Source: Urophycis tenuis (lineage: Eukaryota > Chordata > Actinopteri > Gadiformes > Phycidae). From it: a stretch of DNA of 64,000 bases. The position numbers were made by a program, and so were the translations under genes. The notes beneath the pieces are model-generated. The model made no database searches. It saw nothing but the letters and a program-made list of their open reading frames with translations, and had not been told where the DNA came from. This document shows, piece after piece, positions 1-10,164 of this stretch. The stretch lies in NCBI GenBank assembly GCA_036785325.1, contig JAXIVH010000306.1:5001-69000 (forward strand), given 5' to 3'. Numbering within the stretch: the stretch's first letter is position 1; the number at the start of each line of letters is the position of its first letter.

Positions 1-239
1 ACAACTTACAACTGCACATCTATTTTTATCTTTATATCTATACCTCAGTAAGACTCTGTTACCAATTGCACTGTTCATCTCAATGATGACTACTAAGTAT
101 GTTTATCTACCAATTGCACTGTCCATCTCAATGATGATTACTATGTATGTATATAGGTTCTCATTTTTTTCACCTGATCTGATTTTAAGAGCTTGCATAT
201 AATTTAATCTTGTTTAGGTAAATCTATTTATTGTTTATC

Positions 240-355
240 GTCTATAGTCAGGTTCTTATTGCACTCCTCTATCCCCTTGTACTGCTGGTCACTGTGAATT
301 TCTCCTAAGGGAGATTAATAAAGGAATATCTTATCTTATCTATCTATCTACTTTT
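240..355 (+). repeat. 3' tail of an L2/CR1-like LINE
   Basis: The stretch runs from a 'ttgcactcctctatccc' motif to 'aataaaggaata' followed by short (tatc)n repeats. That is the usual 3' end of fish L2/Rex1-like LINEs. No coding part is left. The 239 bases before it show only AT-rich, partly duplicated sequence ('caattgcactgt' occurs twice) and no gene. Confidence 0.5.
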
Positions 356-1145
356 AATACTTTTCATATCAAATTTTTTACACCTTTTTCTTGTTAATAT
401 TCAGTCTTAACTGTGTTTATATCAGGCCTACTTTGTAAAGCACGTTTAAATGCCTCTGAAATGTGCTGTAGAATTAAAGATGGCTTGCCTTTGCCAGTGA
501 ATTAGGTAGAATATTTGTAACATTCTTTCACAAGAACAAGAGCTAAAGCTGATGGAAAACATAAGGATACCGTTTTTAGGACTGAACTACTAGAACTGTT
601 CAATTAAATCATAAGTATACTTACATCTGAATGTTTAAATGACTTGCTTAAGATATTGAGCAATATTTAGCAAAAACAGAAGATAAATCATTAAACATTT
701 TGAACGTCTGAAATTAAAAATTTCACACGTGCACATGTTATTTTATGAGTTATTATTTACAGAAAGTAGTCACCCATTATTTGTTAGGCTAAGTTAAGTT
801 AAATTGAATTAGGGTCATTGTCAGGTATGAGTGTGCTGCCATCTAGTGGTGAACGTGACAGACTGCATCATAGCGTATACATTTGTAATCCAAATGGAGA
901 CAGGGTGACCTTTAGCCTACACCTGGCCAATTATGAGTTACATAATATCGTAATTAGGTGCTCTCTCCGTCAGGTTCTCAGTGACAATGCTGATTAAATT
1001 TGCTATTATGTTGTGGTAACAGAAGTCACAGATTTTGGTTACACATATTTAGTTTAACTACTCATGGAATCTATTGTATGAATACCATTACATATTTGCA
1101 TAGAGGATGTAAACATTTTAACTCTAAGTGACAATCCAATTGGAG
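356..1145. other. Intergenic AT-rich sequence, no gene seen
   Basis: No open frame with recognisable content and no clear repeat boundary. It lies downstream of TMEM186, which reads leftwards. Confidence 0.5.
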
Positions 1146-1146
1146 T

Positions 1147-1173
1147 TTTATTAACATTTATTTATTTATTTAT
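1147..1173 (-). promoter_or_regulatory. Polyadenylation signals of TMEM186
   Basis: Several overlapping AATAAA motifs on the minus strand (seen as tttatt on plus) lie 16 to 42 bases after the TMEM186 stop codon. This implies a very short 3' UTR. Confidence 0.55.
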
Positions 1174-1188
1174 CTTGCAAACAATGTA

Positions 1189-1800
1189 CTATTTTAATGG
1201 ACCAAAGACTTTCTCAAAAGCCTGTTTGTCTATGATGCGTCCATAACGCACAGAGAAATACATTGTCTCTGCATTCTTATACGTCTTCAGCTGCAATATA
1301 ACCTCAGCCACCGAGTCCCCAGTGTCTGCCATCGTCATGACGTCCGTCACAGGGAGGTAGATGTTGTGACGCCGGCCCCAGAAGGTGAGGTGGGACACTT
1401 TGAGTGTGGTCTGTGAGGAGTCCAGGTACATCATGCCCACTACTTTCCTGAAGAAGTGGCTGACTGTGTACAGCATGACACCAGCCAGCATGGCTATGCC
1501 TGTTGAGTAGCTCACCAAGAAGTAGGACAGCTCTCCGTGGAAATAGAAGTAGTAGACCGGGGGCAGGATGGCCACGGTGATCCCCGTCTGCAGCAGTTTC
1601 AGCCTGGACATCGCTCGGAGCAGCTTGATGTGCGGTAGGTGGTAGATCATGTCATACTTCTCTGCTGACAGGTCCGAGTGGTTTGCCCGGTGAGTGGGTT
1701 GGTGGCTATGGGGCTGTTGTGGAGTGGAGGTCAGCGCTGGCAGCCTGGTCCAGTACCATTGTTGTTGGAGGGCCATGGGAGGGCTGGGACTTGATAACAA
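1189..1800 (-). CDS. tmem186: TMEM186, mitochondrial complex I assembly membrane protein
   Basis: An uninterrupted frame of 203 codons. The recognisable core runs from 'SRLKLLQTGITVAILPP' to the C-terminal 'VRYGRIIDKQAFEKVFGP', both characteristic of TMEM186. Two hydrophobic segments, near residues 74-90 and 96-112, make a membrane hairpin. A conserved 'LTFWGRRHNIYLPVTDV' block follows. The family protein sits in the inner mitochondrial membrane and works in the MCIA complex that assembles complex I. The length fits the family, at a little over 200 residues. The first 20 to 40 residues are not conserved and the human gene has a short upstream exon, so the true start is uncertain; I give the first Met of the open frame. 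A large minisatellite begins about 55 bases upstream. Confidence 0.85.
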   Translation of the reverse strand: MLSSPSPPMALQQQWYWTRLPALTSTPQQPHSHQPTHRANHSDLSAEKYDMIYHLPHIKLLRAMSRLKLLQTGITVAILPPVYYFYFHGELSYFLVSYSTGIAMLAGVMLYTVSHFFRKVVGMMYLDSSQTTLKVSHLTFWGRRHNIYLPVTDVMTMADTGDSVAEVILQLKTYKNAETMYFSVRYGRIIDKQAFEKVFGPLK

Positions 1801-1852
1801 CCATGTTGCTCGGTTACAGCAGCGCAGTTGGGAGGTTAACCTTGAGGTGAAA

Positions 1853-3327
1853 ATTGCCCTCAGCTTTAAGGGAGAGGAGGGGAGAACAGTTAGCTTTAAA
1901 GGAGAGGAGGGGAGAACAGTTAGCTTTAAGGGAGAGGGGGGAGAACAGTTAGCTTTAAGGGAGAGGAGGGGAGAACAGTTAGCTTTAAGGGAGAGGGGGG
2001 GGGAGAACAGTTAGCTTTAAGGGAGAGGAGGGGAGAACAGTTAGCTTTAAGGGAGAGGGGGGGAGAACAGTTAGCTTTAAGGGAGAGGGGGGGGAGAACA
2101 GTTAGCTTTAAGGGAGAGGGGGAGAACAGTTAGCTTTAAGGGAGAGGAGGGGAGAACAGTTAGCTTTAAGGGAGAGGGGGGGAGAACAGTTAGCTTTAAG
2201 GGAGAGGAGGGGAGAACAGTTAGCTTTAAGGGAGAGGAGGGGAGAACAGTTAGCTTTAAGGGAGAGGAGGGGAGAACAGTTAGCTTTAAGGGAGAGGAGG
2301 GGAGAACAGTTAGCTTTAAGGGAGAGGAGGGGAGAACAGTTAGCTTTAAGGAAGAGGGGGGGAGAACAGTTAGCTTTAAGGGAGAGGGGGGGAAACAGTT
2401 ATCTTTAAGGGAGAGGAGGGGAGAACAGTTAGCTTTAAGAAAGAGGAGGGGAGAACAGTTAGCTTTAAGGGAGAGGGGGGAGAACAGTTAGCTTTAAGGG
2501 AGAGGGGGGAGAACAGTTAGCTTTAAGGGAGAGGAGGGGAGAACAGTTAGCTTTAAGGGAGAGGAGGGGAGAACAGTTAGCTTTAAGGGAGAGGAGGGGA
2601 GAACAGTTAGCTTTAAGGGAGAGGGGGGAGAACAGTTAGCTTTAAGGGAGAGGGGGGGAGAACAGTTAGCTTTAAGGGAGAGGGGGGAGAACAGTTAGCT
2701 TTAAGGGAGAGGGGGGAGAACAGTTAGCTTTAAGGGAGAGGGGGGAGAACAGTTAGCTTTAAGGGAGAGGAGGGGAGAACAGTTAGCTTTAAGGGAGAGG
2801 AGGGGAGAACAGTTAGCTTTAAGGGAGAGGAGGGGAGAACAGTTAGCTTTAAGGGAGAGGGGGGAGAACAGTTAGCTTTAAGAAAGAGGAGGGGAGAACA
2901 GTGAGCTTTAAGAAAGAGGAGGGGAGAACAGTTAGCTTTAAGGGAGAGGGGGAGAACAGTTAGCTTTAAGGGAGAGGAGGGGAGAACAGTTAGCTTTAAG
3001 GGAGAGGGGGGAGAACAGTTAGCTTTAAGGGAGAGGAGGGGAGAACAGTTAGCTTTAAGGGAGAGGAGGGGAGAACAGTTAGCTTTAAGGGAGAGGAGGG
3101 GAGAACAGTTAGCTTTAAGGGAGAGGAGGGGAGAACAGTTAGCTTTAAGGAAGAGGGGGGGAGAACAGTTAGCTTTAAGGGAGAGGGGGGGGGAAACAGT
3201 TATCTTTAAGGGAGAGGAGGGGAGAACAGTTAGCTTTAAGAAAGAGGAGGGGAGAACAGTTAGCTTTAAGGGAGAGGGGGGGGGGGGGAGAACAGTTAGC
3301 TTTAAGGGAGAGGGGGGAGAACAGTTA
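1853..3327. repeat. Purine-rich minisatellite, ~29-bp unit, ~50 copies
   Basis: Tandem units built on 'ttaagggagaggagggg' then 'agaacagttagc', with length variants of about 27 to 34 bases caused mainly by G-run length. The plus strand is almost pure purine. Higher-order blocks recur: the run of variants around 2160-2460 is repeated around 3000-3290. The array lies directly upstream of the TMEM186 coding start. Confidence 0.95.
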
Positions 3328-4521
3328 GCGGTGTATGTCCCGGTTCTGGGATACCGAGCAATTCTCAGTCACACAAAAAACTACAGTGTTTGAAAAAGGT
3401 GATTAACATTTCAATCAGTTTCCACGACGATGTGGACGACCCCGGTCAAAGGCCCACATCCTCCTACTTGGGGGGACGGGCCAGTGGGGATGCAGGTGTA
3501 GGTGTAGGTGTAGGTACAGGTGTAGGTGGAGTCACTGAGGTGAGTTAGTTTGGATGTAGACTAGTTTGTATGGTGTTTGGTTGAGTCGAGTTAACATCAA
3601 CCGAAAATTAATTAAGTGCCGAGCGAAGACATTGCTATTGTACGTAATGTTGCTACTATAACTGCAATAGAAAGTAATCTATCATCATTTCGGCGTACAT
3701 CGAAATGATGATAGATCCATTGGAATCGAAACGTACCATATTCAGAGACACGCTCTTGGATGCGAGATACGCTATTGGGAGAACGATAACATTCGTGTCC
3801 CCGGAAAGAATTCCAAGGAGAAACGACAATGACCCGGATGTTGTAGAAAGGCATCCAGTTTAACGTCAAATGTTAATGTAAAAATATGGGACTTTAACTT
3901 TGAAATCCTCTAAAATTATACAGTGAAAATCTTGATTTTGGGGGCTAAGTGCATGGGTAATTGTGTATAGTCACAGTTGTCCTGATCTTTTTCATTGGAA
4001 AATTTGGTTTACAGCATGATTCAGACATAGTCGTTTAATGTAAAAACAATGGACTTATTGTTTTGAATCATACAGTAAATTGCTTGACTTAGGGTTTGTG
4101 TGTGGCCACTGTGGTTTTTGTATATACCCTGTGTTAGAAAACCGGACATAGTCACATGTGGAACTCGCCCAGTCAGCTCACGCTTGGCTGTTTCTATGCA
4201 TTTACCGTAAAGAAGAAAATAGGCGTTCACTCCAAAACTCCAAGAGGAACGACTCGCGTGACCGCAACATGTCAACTCAGCGTCCAGATCGCAGTCCAAA
4301 GCGCTTGACTTTGCTTCCGTTGCCAGTTTGAAGGTATTTATGGAAGCATTGCTATGATACAATGCAACGCATAACCTGACCATTGAATTGTGATATTATC
4401 GTATTGTTTAGTATGGACACATGAAACCTGCCTTTAACCAGTTTTAGCTTAACGTTTGGATAAGGACACATGCAGGCAGCATTGCATTTAATATCTTCAT
4501 TCGGTTTGTGACAGTGCAACA
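3328..4521. other. Spacer between TMEM186 and GDE1
   Basis: Holds a short (ggtgta)n tract at about 3495-3530 and a local inverted repeat, 'atcatcatttcg' against 'cgaaatgatgat', near 3682-3711. The last few hundred bases should contain the GDE1 promoter and 5' UTR, but I see no convincing TATA box or named element. Confidence 0.4.
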
Positions 4522-7500
4522 ATGCTGCATCTAGGAGATGAGGTTGCCCTTTATTCGGTGGTGTTCGTCCTGGTCCTGCTCGGAACAAGGAGTCCGGTGT
4601 GGTCCTGCCTTGTTGCCGTCTCCGTGTATTTCTTCCTAGCGGTTTTCAAGTTCCCCCAGATCCCTGACAGCCGCGCCCGGTCAGTGCTGCGTTCCGGAGC
4701 AGCAGCGGTCGATGCCGGCAGGGTGTCGGCGGTTGCACACCGGGGAGGCGGGCACGATGCACCGGAGAACACCATCGCTGCCATCCGAGAGGTACGACTG
4801 TTGATGAGGTCCTGCAGGCCGATGGTCTTCTTTTGACCTGGAAGTATCTACGTGGCAGCAGTGATAAGAGCTGTTAGACTTCTCTTAGTGCTAAGAAAGG
4901 TTCCCCAATGCGTCCTTTCTGGTCTCCTTTAGTGTATGTAGTGTACACTGGAGCATCACTTACCAAAGGAAAGGAGATCATGCCGTCCCACAATCTCCTG
5001 CGGCAAGAAGAGTGAAAACTACCCACCAAGCAACCCTGTCTCTAATCCGGCCAACAGTTAAATCGAATGCAACTGGACTTAGATTTGTCTGTGAAGACGT
5101 TTCGCCTCTTATCCAAGCGGCTTCATCAGTTCGTAACGCATCAGTCTGACTAGTCCGCACTAGTCTGACAGACAGTGGAGTTAGACCCAGGTATTTAACT
5201 TCAGTGGAAGTGTGCACCCACCAAACTCCTAAAACAATAGATCACCTGACCATTGTTAACTAAACAACCTCTAAACAAGCGCATGGCCCAACACAGAAGG
5301 GAAAACTCCTCAGGTCCAGTATCAGCTGTCTATTTACACCTAAAGGAAAAGGCTCACTCCTTTGAGGACAACAATGTCAAAATCCTGGACAGAGAGGACA
5401 GATGGTTTGAAAAGAGGGGTAAAAGAAGCCATCTATGTCAAAGTGGAAAAGCCATCTCTCAACAGGGGAGGGGGTCTGAGACATCAGTTATCCCCCATCT
5501 ACAATGCTGCACTTTCAGCCATTCCCAGGAGGGTGAACAACAAAGGCTGCCCAAAACCAACCTCAAGTGGCTCTAACGAACACAACGACAGTCGTTCACT
5601 GGTAACTGCACATCATACCCAACGACTGTCGTTCTCCAGTGGCCCCACCCACCCCTAATGATCATCATCCACCAAGATGACTCACAGGCCCCAAACAATG
5701 GTCAGGTGATCTATTGTTTTAGGAGTTTGGTGGGTGGACACTTCCACTGAGGTTAAATACCTGGGTCTAACTCCACTGTCGGTCAGACTAGTGCGGACTA
5801 GTCAGACTGATGCGTTACGAACTGATGAAGCCGCTTGGATAAGAGGCGAAACGTCTTCACAGACAAATCTAAGTCCAGTTGCATTCGATTTAACTGTTGG
5901 CCGGATTAAACATGACCTGGATGAATGAGAACATTCATAGACTTAACCCTGTCTCTAAATTCCAAATAAACAAAATGTACTAAAACTAGAAAAGGACCCT
6001 CACCCTGGATTTCCCTCAAAGTGAATTTCCTACAATTCTATATGTATATATATATATGTATATATTATTATATGTATATTAAAAGTGTGCACATTTACAA
6101 CATAGTTTGGGGGGCTCTCTGAGATGGTGGGTACCCACTTGTTATGGTCAGTTGCTTACTGATTTCAAACACACCTTCCACTGAAAATTATGCCTTTTCC
6201 AGTAGTGGCGAATAGGACAGCTTCCACTGGGGAAACATGACAAGGATGTTCCTCAGTAAGTAGGGGGTCACACACCTCATTTAAAGGGTTCAAATTCCAA
6301 ATCCAGACTATTGGAGTGTGTTCAGTCAGCATGAGCCCTCTGCTCTCCTGACTGCAAGCTCATGGGTTGCCAGGTTGAAGCTCATGGGTTGCCAGGTTGA
6401 AGCTCATGGGTTGGCAGGTTGAAGCTCATGGGTTGCCAGGTTGAAGTTCATGGGTTGGCAGGTTGAGGACATGGGTTGCCAGGTTGAGGACATGGCGGCG
6501 CGTACTGGAGTAGCCAAGTAATTTGACTTGGCAGAGAGCCTTTATCTTTGTGTCATGGTTGGTTGATGACTTACTTACTACAGTGTATTTGTTACATATT
6601 GTACCTTTTTTTTTTTTTTAAACAAACCAAAATAAATAGGAAATGGAAAGTGCAATCCATTGACAGGGTTCATATAGGGAGGACTTATTTAAGACATTTT
6701 GGTTGGTATTTTCTCAGTATTGGGTTGGGACTTGTGGCTGTGCAGTTTAGTGCAGAGCCACACTAAGACTAACGTTTTCCCCAGGCTAGTAAGAACGGTG
6801 CGGAGGGCGTAGAGCTGGACCTGGAGTTCACGTCTGATGGGGTCCCAGTACTGATGCATGATGAAACTGTGGACCGCACTACCAACGGATCAGGACCACT
6901 CAGCCAAATCAGCTATTCTGAGCTGTTGAAATTGGACGCAGCAGCTAAACACCGTCTCAGGTCAGAAGACAATTTGACAATGTCACAACTTTCTAGCACT
7001 GTTAGCTTGGTTTTTGTTGTTTGTCTTGTTTGTCTTGGAACAGTTTGTGACTCATGTTCCGGCATTAACATTCAGAGAGAGATTTGCAGGAGAGAGGATC
7101 CCAACTCTTGAGGAAGCGGTGGAAGAGTGCATCAAACTCCAGCTCTCCATCTACTTTGATGTCAAAGGTCACCCAGATGAGGTACACACACACGTGCACA
7201 CATACACTCTGCTTTGAACACACACAGCGCCTCTCTCCAAAGTGCCCGGCCTGACCTGTGATCTGCTGGTGTGGTCGTGACTTCTCCCACACAGGCAGCG
7301 GCGGCTCTGGGAGTCGTGTACAGAAAGCACCCGGTTCTCTACAACACCAGCATGGTCTGCTCCTTCCAACCCAAAGTCATCTACAGAGTAAGAAGGGATT
7401 TAGTCCACACAGACCTTCCTGTTGGCACTTGCAATTTGACTGTACTGTACTATATACTACTACCATCAGCAACACTGCACTATACTGCACTGATCAGACG

Positions 7501-8464
7501 CCATGATATGGCACACAGATGGACAAAAAGCCTTGATTGAGACCATGATTTGGGAACATTTGTATATGGAAGACAAGTAATGGTGTAGCTGGTTGGAATG
7601 AGGAGTTAATGCATTGTTGATGTGTAGATGTTGTAGAACGTTAGTCCTGTGTTTCATATTTGAGGTGAACGTGTGTCTTTTCAGGATCAAAAGCGTATTC
7701 ATAGCTAAAAGCTGAGGCGTAGAATGGTGAACCCCTGCTGCTGTATTTCCCATCAACCCCTGCTGCTGTATTTCCCATCAACCCCTGCTGCTGTATTTCC
7801 CATCAACCCCTGCTGCTGTATTTCCCATCAACCCCTGCTGCTGTATTTCCCATCAACCCCTGCTGCTGTATTTCCCATCAACCCCTGCTGCTGTATTTCC
7901 CATCACCCCCTGCTGCTGTATTTCCCATCAACCCCTGCTGCTGTATTTCCCATCAACCCCTGCTGCTGTATTTCCCATCAACCCCTGCTCCAGATGAGGC
8001 AGAATGACCCGGAGGTCGCCACAGCGCTGACCCACAGGCCGTGGAGCATGAGTCGCTACGGGGACGGCAGCCCGCGCTTTGCGTCGCCTTGGAAACACAA
8101 GTGGATGACGCTGGTGGACATACTGCTGGACTGGGCGCACCACCACTTCCTCTGGAAGCTGTGTGGCGTCTCCGCCTTCCTGGTGCAGAAGGACTTTGTG
8201 TCACCGTGAGTCGGTCACTCCCCCACGCCAGGATTCAGCTCATGGTTGAATTCACTTTGCGCAGCAGCTCTGCTCCACCCGTGGTGACATCAGTGTTCTT
8301 TTCCTCCACCCTGCAGAGACTACGTCCAGTACTGGGCCCAGCGGGGGGTGCATGTGGTGGCCTGGACAGTCAACAAGGCGGTGGAGAAACAGTATTACCA
8401 GGAGGTTCTCCAGGTCAGCTACATCACCGATAGCCTCGTGGAAGACTGCCAGCCTCATTACTAA
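4522..8464 (+). CDS. gde1: GDE1, glycerophosphodiester phosphodiesterase 1 (six exons)
   Basis: Exons 4522-4791, 6785-6960, 7076-7181, 7295-7387, 7994-8205 and 8317-8464 join in phase to 335 codons including the stop. All introns are GT/AG. The enzyme hydrolyses glycerophosphodiesters (such as glycerophosphoinositol and N-acyl-ethanolamine precursors) at membranes. Residues 5-45 are hydrophobic and form the N-terminal membrane anchor. Exon 1 ends with the catalytic 'AHRGG...PENT' motif; exon 2 has 'GVELDLEFTSDGVPVLMHD', supplying the metal-binding acidic residues and the second catalytic His. The C-terminal end 'YITDSLVEDC' matches the vertebrate family. Intron 1 carries a Penelope-like element and introns 1 and 4 carry minisatellites. 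A plus-strand AATAAA sits at 8883. Confidence 0.93.
5093..5132 (-). ncRNA. Hammerhead ribozyme core, left inverted copy
   Basis: The exact reverse complement of the core at 5819-5858, with every conserved core base present. It lies in the inverted left arm of the Penelope-like element. Confidence 0.6.
5819..5858 (+). ncRNA. Hammerhead ribozyme core, right copy
   Basis: Reads gaa-CTGATGA-stem II-GAAA-CGTC-ttc. The conserved core CUGAUGA (5822-5828) and GAAA (5848-5851) frame a stem II of GCC..GGC and CTT..AAG around a GGAT loop. Cleavage would follow GUC at 5855. Stem I starts with gaa/uuc and can continue after an internal loop with gau/auc. Stem III would be only ACGU, which is self-complementary. 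Short-stem hammerheads of this kind are known from Penelope-like terminal repeats. Activity is not shown. Confidence 0.65.
6356..6495. repeat. Short minisatellite in GDE1 intron 1
   Basis: About six to seven copies of a 17- to 22-base unit containing 'catgggttgccaggttga'. Confidence 0.8.
7729..7993. repeat. 25-bp minisatellite ending at the GDE1 exon 5 acceptor
   Basis: About ten copies of a 25-base unit containing 'cccctgctgctgtatttccc'. The last, partial unit is 'acccctgctccag', whose final AG is the splice acceptor of exon 5. Confidence 0.9.
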
Positions 8465-10164
8465 AAGGAGTTCTTCCTCTTGGTCCAGTGGTGCTGTTGG
8501 TACGGCCGGTCCCCACGTTCCAGCTTCCCTCATCATTTCATCATGGGCATTCCTTTGAAGAGTTGCTAGCGAGCTAACCTTTGCAGAACAATGTTTTTAA
8601 ATGTGTCTGTTCAAATGTGTCTCTCTACGGCGACATTTAATTTGTTATTATTTATCATGTATAATCCAGACATCACACCTGTATCAGATGTACTGTCTTA
8701 ACCAACTCAGGAGTGCAGTAATTGCTTTTCTGTACTGTACATCTTTTTTATTACCATCCGTACTATACGTTTTCAATGTGTGTAACATTGCAATAATAGA
8801 TTGTACTTCCTCGAGGAGACCAGAGGCCTGTTGCAAAATATGAAAGCTGTTGGAGAGGTTGCCTGGTTTGATAAGTGAAACAAATAAATTAAACTGAAAT
8901 ACTGAAGTATTTTGATTTAGATTTTTCAAGAGACAAATTGAGCAGAAATTCCCCAAATCTCTGACAAAGCTGAAAATGGCATAGTGGAACTGTTGCACAA
9001 AACAGAATGAACATCAGTTTCATAAAAACGGACAACTTCCGTAGTAAACTCAACTCAATCTCTTAGTCAAGAGATGGCAGGTAGCGGATCTAAAACGCGT
9101 CGCTCTAAATGTTAACGTTGCTGTTGGAGTGACATTAAAACTCCAATACCAGCAGAGCTAATGTTAATGCGTTCACCCATTGTCTGTAAAAGGTGTCTCC
9201 TCAACATCCTCCTATGTTGACGAGACACCACGGAGGTGATCAGTTAACAGAACCGTATGGCCCAGGTTCAACAAGGTGACCCAAATAGAAGGGATGCGAC
9301 GCGAGGCGAGTATCGCTCTGGTTTTAAGCCTGTCTGAGCCGCGTCTTATTCCTACTGATCACTTCCCAAACAGCTTGTACTCTACTGTAGCAACACGTTC
9401 ACGCCATTGAAGGCATGGTTGACGTTTGGCAGTGACAAGATAATTCACATTTTTTAAGTTAAAGTCTGCTATTTGTGTCATCGCAACGACCACAATCACG
9501 TAGCTGTATATGTCGTTCTACATAATATATATATATTATTAATACTGCCAATATTTTATTTGGTATGGTATTTCATGTACACTTGCTCTCTGGGTGAGAG
9601 GTGAAAGGTGAAAGGTGGTGAACACCTTTGAAGGGCGCCCTGCCCATAGGCCCCGCCTCCTCTTGATCTCCACTGGGGGCGTGTCGTGACGTCACGTCGA
9701 GGTGCCCAGCAGCAATATCTATGTACGTTTTGATTAAATCCAATCCTACGGTTCCTTTAACGCACAAAGATCGGTCGCTGTCAACAACTAATACCGAGCC
9801 GACATACGAGCCAGGGAGGAAGAGGAGACTCCAGGGTTGTTGTTTCTTCAAAGACGATGAGCGTGTGGATCTGCTTTCTCCTTGGATGACCTATAGGCAG
9901 TCCTTCAGGAGTACACGGCGCTTCGAGCAAACATCTGATGAGGAGCGACTGCAAGACACTCAAGTTGCGTGTTGTGGACTTCATTCAAACGCAGAGCTGA
10001 CTTTACGCTTTACTTAAACACTCTGCAACCAGATCGCACTGTTATTGCGAGGCAAGACGGACAGTACGACATTAACGGCCTGATTGTTACATTTTGCAGT
10101 CGTTGCAGTGCATCGAAATCTTAACAAAACTCGACACCTTTGGGAATATCCTGAGGGACGCCTC
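8465..10164. other. GDE1 3' UTR and spacer to MCRIP2
   Basis: The GDE1 3' UTR probably ends soon after the AATAAA at 8883. The rest contains no recognisable gene. The MCRIP2 promoter and 5' UTR must lie in the last few hundred bases. A CRE-like 'tgacgtcacgtcg' occurs at about 9688. Confidence 0.4.

Larger units (their letters stand above)
5046..5944 (+). mobile_element. Penelope-like retroelement, 5'-truncated, with inverted terminal copy
   Basis: An 899-base insertion in GDE1 intron 1, flanked by a perfect 14-base direct repeat (5032-5045 and 5945-5958, 'aaccctgtctctaa'). About 210 bases at each end are inverted copies of one another (about 5047-5260 and 5693-5905). Between them, 5253-5570 encodes the C-terminal part of a GIY-YIG endonuclease of Penelope-like elements ('TKQPLNKRMAQHRR', 'SFEDNNVKILDREDRWFE', then 'GVKEAIYV' in another frame). 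One frameshift near 5410 breaks it, and the reverse transcriptase part is missing. The inverted terminal copy and the ribozyme core (separate entries) are hallmarks of this group. Confidence 0.8.

Noticed and set aside
3612..3869. An 85-codon minus-strand frame between TMEM186 and GDE1
   Set aside because: No family resemblance. The segment includes a short inverted repeat and may be transposon-derived, but I found no boundaries.
7724..8209. A 161-codon frame with a repeated CCCISHQPLL motif
   Set aside because: It is the GDE1 intron 4 minisatellite read into exon 5. The repeat is intronic.
9573..9851. A 92-codon minus-strand frame upstream of MCRIP2
   Set aside because: No recognisable domain, no splice support, and length within chance expectation.
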